From contig OZ038459.1 of assembly GCA_964036195.1 (NCBI GenBank), forward strand, positions 23,991,206 to 24,055,205: a stretch of DNA of 64,000 nucleotides, in the 5' to 3' direction. The stretch comes from Sphaerolaimus hirsutus (taxonomy: Eukaryota > Nematoda > Chromadorea > Monhysterida > Sphaerolaimidae). Of the stretch, positions 1 through 8,555 are shown piece by piece (position 1 is the stretch's first letter; the number at the start of each line of letters is the position of its first letter). Position numbers and translations under genes: made by a program. The notes below the pieces were generated by a model. It saw only the letters and a list, made by a program, of their open reading frames with translations, did not search any database and was not told the DNA's origin.

Positions 1-8
1 CAGAGAAC

Positions 9-3000
9 ATGCACATCAGACACATCGCAGGACTGGAGAACCCAGCTGACATGGCCACAAGAGGCATGAATATGTCAGAGTTGGAAGGCAGTAACCTGTG
101 GTGGAAGGGGCCAGAATGGCTAATGACTGGAGAATGGCCAGAGCCGAAAGTGGAGCCAGTTACGCCAGAAGTAATGGCAGAAATCAAGAAAGAAGAGCTC
201 AAGTTCCCAAAGGCCAGTCCAATTTACCTGGGCGCCACACAGCAAGTGGTCAGTGACCCAGATGCCAGCAATGTGCAAGCTGATGAAAGCAAGCAAAGCA
301 ACCCATTGGGAATTGAGATTCAGAGATTCTCATCACTGACAAAGTTACTGGATGCAACAGTATACGTGATGAGATTTGTGCGACAGATGCACAAAAGGCG
401 CAGCAAAAATGACAGTCAGAATGGATTGTCAGAAATCATGAAAAGTATCTGTGGTACAATGAAACCACAGGGAATTATCAGCATTGAAGAAAGAGAGATT
501 GCGTTGAAATATTGGATCAAAGTGACGCAACAAAATCATTACAAAGGAGTGGTAGAGATTCTGGCAACAGGCCATAGCAAAGGCAGCCAGAATGGCAAGA
601 AAACAGCTGCAGACCAGCAGTTGATCAAATGGCTCAATGTGCAAATGCATCAGGATGGAATCCTGAAGTGCCACGGCAGAATGGAGCATACAGACCCACA
701 GGAGGTCACAGTACCACTCATACTGTTGCCAGCAACGGCTACAGTGACTCAGCTGATCGTCAGAGACCAGCATGAGAAGTTGATGCACGCAGGAGTGCAA
801 CACACATTGGCAGCGATCAGACAAAAGTACTGGATTACACAGGGCAGACGGGTGATCTATAATGTGACCAGAACCTGCCCAACCTGTAAGAAATTGGGAG
901 CGAAGCCGTACCAGCTTCCACCAATGCCAGATTTACCAGAAACCAGAGTTCAGAGAGCCAGACCGTTCCAGTACACGGGCTTGGATTATTTGGGACCAGT
1001 TTGGTACAAAGTGGACAAGGATCACAGGAAAATGTGGATCTGTTTGTTCACATGTATGGTGACACGTGCAGTTCACCTGGAAAGTGTGCTGGACATGACA
1101 GCACAGGAATTCCTGAATGCAGTCAGGAGATTCATCGCCAGGCGCGGAAAGCCTGAGGCAGTGATTTCAGACAATGCGACGCAATTCAAATTGACAAAGA
1201 AAGTGCTCAGCACAAGCACTGACAAGGCCATCAATACTGGAAAGGAATGGTCAGAAATGGTCAAAAGTGGAGCAGTACAGACTTACTGCTCACAGCAACA
1301 AATCCAGTGGAACATGACTACACCTATGGCACCATGGCAGGGAGGAGTCTATGAGAGAATGGTAGGCATCACCAAGAAACATTTCAAGGCAGCTGTGGGG
1401 CACAGAATGTTAACCCTGCAAGAATTGATGACACTTCTGCCAGAAGTCGAGGCAGTGATCAACAGCAGGCCAATCTCTTACATCTATGGTGATGTAAAGA
1501 GCCTCAGAGTGCTGACGCCAAAAGACTTCCTGACAGGGGAAGGTCAGATTGGAACACCACAATTTGATACAGACAAAGATGGAGAATTCGTGCCCAGAAT
1601 GGATAACACAGCGAAACTGCAGAAATATTGGGAGACAACCCAGCAAACTTTGGATAAGTTCTGGGACTTGTGGCATCAAGAGTATATCCCAAGCTTGAGG
1701 GAAAGAACTCAAGTGACGCACAAACATGGCAGATTGACAGCGACTCAAGAACCCAAAGTAAATGAAGTTGTGCTCATTTATGAAGAGAACATGCCCAGAG
1801 GTGCATGGAGGATGGGTCGCATCGAGCAGTTAGAGCCCAGCAAAGATGGACAGATTCGCTCAGCAAAAGTCAGAGCTGCCAACAGAAATGTGGTCAGCAG
1901 ACCACTCACTCAATTGTATCCGCTGGAAATCAATTCAAAGACAATGGATATCCCAGAGACAGCAGTGACAGTCAAAGTGGATTTACTGGACCCAGCAATT
2001 GTCCAGAAACATGTCAGAAATCAGAGTTCGAACGGAGATTCTGTACCAAACCCTGCTCAGAGGAACTCAGCATCAGATAGAGTCCTGAGAAGTGCAACAA
2101 GGAAAGCCACAGCAACCACCAGCAATCTGGTAATTGGAATGCTGTGTATGGTGTTGATGCTGACAGGCATGTCAGAATCAGCAACGCTGAGAGAAGCCGG
2201 CAAGGCTTACAGCGAAGTATTTTCCAGAACATACGTTCTAGAAACCTCAACAGTAAGGCCACCATCATTGGCAGCGCATCATGGACTGCCGCCTTTGCCT
2301 TCAGAATGGCCGCCAAAATCTGTCAGAGAGATGCAGACTTATGAGAGATTCAAGGATGCAATCAAAGATCATCCTGTGGAACAGGTGATCAGCTCACAAA
2401 GCCAGAAATATCAGATTTGTACCAGTGGAAGGCATGGACATGCACTTACAGTTCCTGAAGAAGTGCAGTGCCATATCCCACCAAGGAATTTTGTCAAGGC
2501 AATGAAAGTTACACTTTACGCACAGAGACAGATTCCACAGAAAGAGAAAGCATACAGATGCTACATCAGAATCAAAGAGATCATCACACACACCAGTTTC
2601 TGGGGAGCAAAAGGCATTACAGGCAATTTTGAGAAATACCAGCAAGTTGGCGTGGTAGCCTGTAACTATGCAAGAATTCACAAGATGTTCAGAGGAACAC
2701 CTTTGGTGGAAATGGAGCCCAGAGTGTGGACAACCAATCAAACCTTGAATGTGGAATATTCATGGTGTTGTCATGACAAAGAAAATGTCGTCAGTAACTT
2801 CTACATGGAAGAAGGAACCGTGGCTTCACTCGATGGAAAGACTGTAATCAGTGACTTACAAGATTTCAGCCAGTGCAGAGCCATGATGGGACATTGCAGG
2901 GACCACAACTATGGAATCACAGTGTGGGACACGGAGAACTTCAAGCATCAATGTGCATATGAGAGAATTGGCAGATTCAAGTCAGAGATATCTGGCCAGA

Positions 3001-4664
3001 CAATTATTGTGTCGAAATTGCAAGCAGCATACTCCCACAGCAACAAGACAAAGAGACCAATTGGTTCAGAATGTGTTCCGAGGGACACATACTACACCGA
3101 TCAAGGAGGTGTATTCATCCAGTTTGACAGAAGAGAAGATGTGCCTGTGGAATGGGCAATGCCAGGAAAGATAGTGGAGGCAAGAGAGTCGACAATCAGT
3201 GGAACATTGTATGCCAGATTGGACGACAGAAACTCCAAGTTTCAGTTCCTGCAACATGTGGTCAGAGAGATGACTCAGGCACAATTTGCGATTGTATGGC
3301 ATCAGTTATGTCAACTTCGTAAGAACCAGCTGGACATGTTGACTCAGCTTTTCCGCATCGATCCAACACTGGGGATTCGAGCCATGCTGGGAAGACAGGA
3401 TGTTCATGCAGAATGGGCTGGAGAAGCAATTATGTTTTGGGAATGCAAGGAAGTGCAGCCATACATAGTTTATCAGACAGGAAAAGTGGGAGAGACATGT
3501 TACAAGTACACACCAATGAGATTGGACAAAGACGGGCCCTTGTGGTTCAAGAGCCCAGGCAGCAGAGACTTGGTGGAGAAATCACCAGAAGAGGACTGCA
3601 GTCACACCACACCGCACCTGTACAGAAATGAACATGGACAATGGAAGTCCGCACATGGAATGGTGCACGTCACAGAGACACCGATTGAAATGACATGGAA
3701 AGGACAATGGCAGGCCTTCACGTTTGATGCGCCTCACCTGTTCACCAACATTGTCAACAGAGCGACCAATTTCATGGATGTCAGAGGCCAGATTCAGAGA
3801 CTACAGAATTTGGAGCATGTGCAGAACCAGTTGATCGATTACACGGCAGATATGTCATTGGATCCCAGAGTGATCAGAAATTCAATAGAAGGCATTGGAG
3901 CTGGAATTGGACAGACAGCAGCAGGAATCGGCAAAGCATATGGTCATTATATATCTGGAGTATCAAAGGGATACACCAACTTTATGGGAGGAATGTTGAA
4001 AGGACCCTTTCAAGTGATCATCAACACAATCGCAATGCTGCTGGGAATCATAATCCTAATAGCTGGAATTGTAGCTGCAGGATACCTGTGGTACAATTGG
4101 AGAATTGCCACAGGAAAGCCAGTGATTCCACCATGCGTATACACATGCATATGGAAATGCATAGTGTGTCCATTCAAGTGCATATGGCTATGCTTCAGAG
4201 CCATCAAATACACTATCAAGAAATCAACTCAGAAAGAGACCAATTACCCACAGAGGAAAGTGCGCAAGACAGAGTTGAGACCAGCAATCAAAAGGAGGGC
4301 CAGATCCAACTCAACACAGTCTGTCAGATTTGCCAGGAGAACAGAAACAGAGGACAGAATGGCAAAGTCACTATCAGCATACGTTCAGCCAGATGAAAGT
4401 TCAGCTGATGAAGGACAAGTCAGAGCCAGGGACAGAGACAGTGTTCACATGCCCAATATCCGCAAATTCACCTCACGCGAACGCGCAGGAAGCGACACGG
4501 GCAACTACCTGCTTCATCATCAGGCTAGGTCGGTGTTGGCATCACCAGCAACCGGACCTGCAACTTCACGCACGCCCACGACTTCGCGCACGACCACGTT
4601 CACCACCGAGGCGACTGTGGAGACGCCACTCATCACTTTGGTGCCTACCACCACCAGCATGTGA
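9..4664 (+). CDS. BEL/Pao retrotransposon Pol C-terminus fused to envelope-like glycoprotein (5' truncated by window edge)
   Basis: An open frame of 1551 codons, entered in the middle of Pol. Residues 1-38 match the BEL/Pao motif that follows RNase H (IAGLENPADMATRG, then LWWKGPEWL). An integrase zinc-binding region lies at about 252-295 (H-x-H, then CPTC). The integrase core has candidate catalytic Asp in GLDYLGP (~325), Asp in ISDNATQFK (~387) and Glu in GGVYERMVG (~447). A DUF5641-like integrase C-terminal domain covers about 544-640. Without any stop the frame continues into a hydrophobic signal-like segment (~706-725), a Cys-rich ectodomain, a transmembrane helix (~1340-1361) and a Cys-rich cytoplasmic tail (CVYTCIWKCIVC). 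The lack of any frameshift suggests recent activity. The first Met is internal; the real start lies upstream of the window. Pol assignment is firm; calling the tail an envelope rests on topology. Confidence 0.93.
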   Translation: MHIRHIAGLENPADMATRGMNMSELEGSNLWWKGPEWLMTGEWPEPKVEPVTPEVMAEIKKEELKFPKASPIYLGATQQVVSDPDASNVQADESKQSNPLGIEIQRFSSLTKLLDATVYVMRFVRQMHKRRSKNDSQNGLSEIMKSICGTMKPQGIISIEEREIALKYWIKVTQQNHYKGVVEILATGHSKGSQNGKKTAADQQLIKWLNVQMHQDGILKCHGRMEHTDPQEVTVPLILLPATATVTQLIVRDQHEKLMHAGVQHTLAAIRQKYWITQGRRVIYNVTRTCPTCKKLGAKPYQLPPMPDLPETRVQRARPFQYTGLDYLGPVWYKVDKDHRKMWICLFTCMVTRAVHLESVLDMTAQEFLNAVRRFIARRGKPEAVISDNATQFKLTKKVLSTSTDKAINTGKEWSEMVKSGAVQTYCSQQQIQWNMTTPMAPWQGGVYERMVGITKKHFKAAVGHRMLTLQELMTLLPEVEAVINSRPISYIYGDVKSLRVLTPKDFLTGEGQIGTPQFDTDKDGEFVPRMDNTAKLQKYWETTQQTLDKFWDLWHQEYIPSLRERTQVTHKHGRLTATQEPKVNEVVLIYEENMPRGAWRMGRIEQLEPSKDGQIRSAKVRAANRNVVSRPLTQLYPLEINSKTMDIPETAVTVKVDLLDPAIVQKHVRNQSSNGDSVPNPAQRNSASDRVLRSATRKATATTSNLVIGMLCMVLMLTGMSESATLREAGKAYSEVFSRTYVLETSTVRPPSLAAHHGLPPLPSEWPPKSVREMQTYERFKDAIKDHPVEQVISSQSQKYQICTSGRHGHALTVPEEVQCHIPPRNFVKAMKVTLYAQRQIPQKEKAYRCYIRIKEIITHTSFWGAKGITGNFEKYQQVGVVACNYARIHKMFRGTPLVEMEPRVWTTNQTLNVEYSWCCHDKENVVSNFYMEEGTVASLDGKTVISDLQDFSQCRAMMGHCRDHNYGITVWDTENFKHQCAYERIGRFKSEISGQTIIVSKLQAAYSHSNKTKRPIGSECVPRDTYYTDQGGVFIQFDRREDVPVEWAMPGKIVEARESTISGTLYARLDDRNSKFQFLQHVVREMTQAQFAIVWHQLCQLRKNQLDMLTQLFRIDPTLGIRAMLGRQDVHAEWAGEAIMFWECKEVQPYIVYQTGKVGETCYKYTPMRLDKDGPLWFKSPGSRDLVEKSPEEDCSHTTPHLYRNEHGQWKSAHGMVHVTETPIEMTWKGQWQAFTFDAPHLFTNIVNRATNFMDVRGQIQRLQNLEHVQNQLIDYTADMSLDPRVIRNSIEGIGAGIGQTAAGIGKAYGHYISGVSKGYTNFMGGMLKGPFQVIINTIAMLLGIIILIAGIVAAGYLWYNWRIATGKPVIPPCVYTCIWKCIVCPFKCIWLCFRAIKYTIKKSTQKETNYPQRKVRKTELRPAIKRRARSNSTQSVRFARRTETEDRMAKSLSAYVQPDESSADEGQVRARDRDSVHMPNIRKFTSRERAGSDTGNYLLHHQARSVLASPATGPATSRTPTTSRTTTFTTEATVETPLITLVPTTTSM

Positions 4665-5872
4665 CGTTGCTGCAACAACGGGGTGCAGCAACTCTTCCGC
4701 CCGGAGTGTGCTGACCGTAGCAAAATGGATGGATAAAGAAATACAAAGAATTGATAATTAGGCTCATATTTGCACATTTACTTATTTGCACTATTTTACA
4801 TTTTATGCACTATATTAATTTACCACGCAAATTGTATTTCCTGCACTATATTATTTACCCATGGAGAATATTCGATTAGGAAAGTGTTCTATAAGATATT
4901 GATAGGTTTATGTGGAATGTTTAGGTTAAAAGGTCAAATAAGTTATTATTAGGTGTATTAATATGAAATTAGGCTCATTCAACTCGCCGCAATTTTCTGA
5001 TCATTATTATATATACATTTACATGGTTTACTTGCAATTTGGAAAAGTCAAAAGTTGTAAATATTTATGTGCCACGTATTTATTTAGGCCAGCGTCCTAA
5101 TAGAGAAATAGTGCCCTGTGTGTAACTAGCATTTCTGTATGAATCTACGAAGCCCTTCGCGTAGGCATAATTATTATAACCCTGCTCACAAGTTATATTA
5201 TTTTTACTTTGACATTATGATAAATACCCTGCTCAGATTATACCATAATATCATACAAACCCTGCTCAATTATTATACTCATCTACTTGAATAAGTCCCA
5301 ATTTACCCATTATTCAACATACGTTTCCAGGAAGTGATTATTATTATTATGTTGGATATACCTTATTCTAGTTACGTCATTAGGAACATTTACACCACTA
5401 TTTACAATTTCCAAACCCTATTTTATTAGTTCCAATGTGCGTCAGTGTTTTCTGACAAATTGAAGCAAATTAGTAAATCGGCCGAGTTTGCCGACTTCGC
5501 GCCTCTCAAGATTAATAGTTTTTCTATTAGCCCAATTTGTACCTGGTATTTCTTTACCATAATTGTTTGAATGTATGCACGCGCAGTATAAGGCAACTGT
5601 TTTGGCTAGATGTGTTTATTTGTTGCATTTGTGAATTATCTGTGTATTTGTATTAGGAAATTACTGTAGCTGTTTTTCTATACATGATTTCCGTGTCTTA
5701 GCTACTTTGGAAGTTTTTACTTCAGTCTGCGGACCCCAAGCTACTGAACGAAAATAAGCTAGCGATAGAAACTTCGAATAGGAAGCTCGCTAGGCTTTGC
5801 GCTTTTGTAACACGCTGTATCTGATCGAAATAAAGTACCTGAAACAATTCGAACCCCCTTTTTCAACACACT
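4662..5872 (+). repeat. Probable 3' LTR and untranslated tail of the BEL/Pao element
   Basis: AT-rich, non-coding sequence directly after the Pol-Env stop. It contains a TATAAG box-like motif near 5587, a polyadenylation-type AATAAA at about 5830 and three short ACCCTGCTCA repeats (near 5180, 5227 and 5260). A TGTGACG at the stop codon and a CAACACA near 5865 are candidate LTR ends. The 5' LTR is outside the window, so neither end nor the target duplication can be verified. Confidence 0.4.
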
Positions 5873-5939
5873 ACTACGAAATAAACTCAACTTGGCTGTC
5901 GACAAGTGGACGTTCGGCTACAACGGGAAATCAACCACT

Positions 5940-8306
5940 CTAAAGGCCGTTTCTCACTACGGTCTTGGAGCAGCCGGATTCGGTGGAAGAAGACGCTGAC
6001 TTCGGTGGCTTCATCACAATCATGATGTCGTCACGGTACTCCTGCGTTGTGTACATGCAATGCAACAGTTATAAAGGAATGGAAAAATGTATAAATTACC
6101 ACTATGCCATGGCACGAGTGACAATTTTCATCTCGGCCATTATCCCGCACCTCAGCGTCGGTGCCAGCGTCGGCTTGGGCAGCGGCGCCAGCGTCGGCAG
6201 CGGCGCCAGCGTCGGCTTCGGCAGCGGCGCCAGCGTCGGCAGCGGCGCCAGCGTCGGCTTCGGCAGCGGCGCCAGCAGCGGCTTCGGCAGCGGCGCCAGC
6301 AGCGGCGCCAGCGTCGGCTTTGGCAGCGGCGCCAGCAGCGGCGCCAGCGTCGGCTTTGGCAGCGGCGCCAGCAGCGGCGCCAGCGTCGGCTTTGGCAGCG
6401 GCGCCAGCGTCCGCTTCGGCTTCCGTAGCGGCGATACTCTGTGACCACGCACATATATAAAACGTGTAAACATATCTGTAAAGTAAAAACTGTAAACTTA
6501 CACTGCTGTGATTGTTGATGCTCGGCGTATCTTCGAACATGTCACTTTGTGAAGAATACACTTGTGACTGGGGCGCCTGCAGTGTAAATGTTGTTACTGT
6601 TTTCAAAAACGTTTTCGTAAATTAAACTTTAACTTGTATGATGTAAAGTTTCATAGTAATCATTGGATAAACTTTCGAAGGAAATTATAGTCCTTTACAG
6701 TTCAAACAGTATGTCCATCCCGATCCCAGATCCCGTGAAATTACGTGATTTAGCAGTTTTGATCCCGATCCCGAAAAGTCAATACCCTTTGAATGCTATC
6801 GTTTTTTACACAAAAAGTATCCGTATAAAACATGTCACCACACTAACCAATTCAACTTTGTGCGTGCTTTTTTTCGATGCACTGGCCCCCTCTGCAGCTT
6901 TCACTTTATCCGCCTGTTTGTCCGTTGAACCAGGTGCATTCTGTAATCGGTTTATCATATGTTTACCGTTATAGATTTAGCAAGCACTCACATAGCCACA
7001 ATGTTTAAACTGAGGGTGGGCTTATTTTTTCATGGGCGTGGCTAAGGGGGGGGGGGGGCGGTGGGCAACGGCGCCAACCGTAACATGTTTTTATCCAACA
7101 GAACAAAATGGTGAACAGACCGGCTAAGTGGGGCGGCACCCACCCTAAAAAGTTTTCATGCAACAAGAAAAATGTAAACGAACTTTTTCTTGTTTGGCCT
7201 TTGTGCTGCTCCTGGTTCCCTGCGATACCAATTCGTTGGCGCTGAATTTCCCCTGGAAAAATGAATACATTCATGTGCAATTGTACAGTTTCAACGATCA
7301 GTAAACCGTAACACCCCACAGCACCCGCACAATCATGGGAAGAAGCACACAGAAACTGTGGTAGAAAGGGTATCGCAATGGCAATTGTACCAAAGAACAT
7401 ATAGAAAAACGTATAGGAAAAATTGCATTTTCCGTGCCTTTTTCGGTCTCACCCCGGGAGGGGGGGGCTACAGCCCCCCCCCCACCCCACCCACCCTCGA
7501 TACGGGCCTGTGAACAGTAAATCCAGAAAGGAACAAAAACTCACTGTTTTTTTCTTCGCCCGCCGCTGTCTAGCTGTTTCCGCCCGGCGCGCCTTTATCG
7601 CTTTTTCCTTCTCTTCTGCCAACTTTTGCTTTTCTTCAATTTCACGAAGCGAAGCCATCGCGGCCTTCTTCTCCACTTCCAAACGTTTCTTCTCCTCAAG
7701 CAAACGTTTCTTTTCGTCCAGTTCGCGATTGTGTTCGATAATGTCCTGCGTAATACGTTAGGATAAAGTTAACAAAATAGTAAGAAGTTTGAGAATTCAT
7801 TTCAGTTTACTAGGGTTAAAAGGTGGTCCCGATACACATCAGGGATACCGTCGAATTCCGGAATTTAGGACACACAATCCCCATCCATCCAGACATCCAA
7901 AAAAAAAGAAATCCTTATCCCGATCCGCATCCCAAGAATATCAAATCATAAATCCTGATCCTAATCCCGAAATGACAATCCACTTCATGAAATATAAAAA
8001 ATTTAATCCCCATCCGGATCACGAAAAGTCAATCCCATTTGAAAACAAAGGCACACTAACCGCCGAAACGGTGTTCGCGAACGATCCAGTCAAATCATCG
8101 TCCGGCTGAATGACGCGTTCTTCGTCCCCGGAAGACATCGGGGTGCTATGCCTTTGGCTGGAAAGTACGCGCGCCTCAGCCGCACTTTTCTTTGTCAAAG
8201 GGGCCTGCGTTCGCGGCTTCAGAGTCGCTGTAGCCGACGGCACCGGGCCGCCGCGCTCAGCATTCGTCGGCCTACCACGCCGACCTTGCGACGCGGTGCG
8301 AACCAT
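5940..8306 (-). CDS. Six-exon gene: AT-hook, coiled-coil and Ala-rich repeat protein, divergent from the Harbinger transposase
   Basis: My spliced model on the minus strand has exons 8306-8061, 7745-7545, 6940-6848, 6576-6502, 6438-6151 and 6041-5940. All introns are phase 0 with GT-AG ends, giving 334 residues and a TAG stop. Residues 1-82 hold an AT-hook-like GRRGRPT and a polar acidic tail. Residues 83-149 form a Lys/Glu/Arg-rich coiled coil. Two short polar exons follow. Exon 5 (96 codons) encodes an Ala/Gly/Asp array of the type KADAGAAAGAAA, made by a GC-rich minisatellite. The last exon is 33 residues. Only 249 bp separate its start from the transposase start, so it may be the accessory protein of the Harbinger element. 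However, I see no Myb/SANT domain, and it could be a host gene. The agreement of six exons in phase supports the model; function is unknown. Confidence 0.62.
6151..6438 (-). repeat. GC-rich coding minisatellite (GGCGCCAGCGTCGGC units)
   Basis: Imperfect tandem array of 12-, 18- and 30-bp units built from GGCGCCAGC and GTCGGCTTCGGCAGC, standing out from AT-rich surroundings. The array is open in several frames on both strands. The minus-strand Ala-rich frame is preferred because it is flanked by a splice acceptor (CACAG at 6439-6443) and donor (GTGCGG below 6151) that match the phase of the neighbouring exons. Confidence 0.8.
7021..7520. repeat. G/C-homopolymer-bearing repeat inside intron 2 of the divergent gene
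   Basis: A 13-base G run near 7047 and C runs near 7481 sit in an otherwise unremarkable intron. They resemble the C/G-run TIR elements found elsewhere in the window, but I could not find matching termini. GATCCCGATCCCG-type short repeats occur at about 6715-6785 and 7905-8035 in the same gene's introns. Confidence 0.35.
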
Positions 8307-8555
8307 TGCACAGTTTTGCAAATAGCCGATGAATTTTTCACGAAGGGCAACGTTCGACCGTAGTTTTCCTTCAAATTTTTCTTTTTTTTAAATACGGACA
8401 TAAATTTGTGTTACTGTGCAAAAAAAAGTGTCCACACATGACTGAAACTTATAAGGAAGAAAGGTCACAATTTTTATGCACGTATACCGTAATTTTGAGA
8501 CATAAATATCCAGTAAACCATTCCAAAACTGGCACTTTGCCAAAATTTCGACAAA
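8307..8555. promoter_or_regulatory. Shared intergenic region between two divergent genes
   Basis: 249 bp separating the starts of the minus-strand six-exon gene and the plus-strand transposase. AT-rich with poly-A and poly-T tracts. A bidirectional promoter is inferred from position only; I see no convincing TATA box. Confidence 0.4.

Noticed and set aside
429-4777. Minus-strand and alternative-frame open stretches inside the BEL/Pao frame
   Set aside because: Shadows of the 1551-codon Pol-Env frame.
6087-6473. Other open frames through the GC-rich minisatellite
   Set aside because: Only the minus-strand Ala-rich frame has splice sites matching neighbouring exon phases; the rest are shadows.
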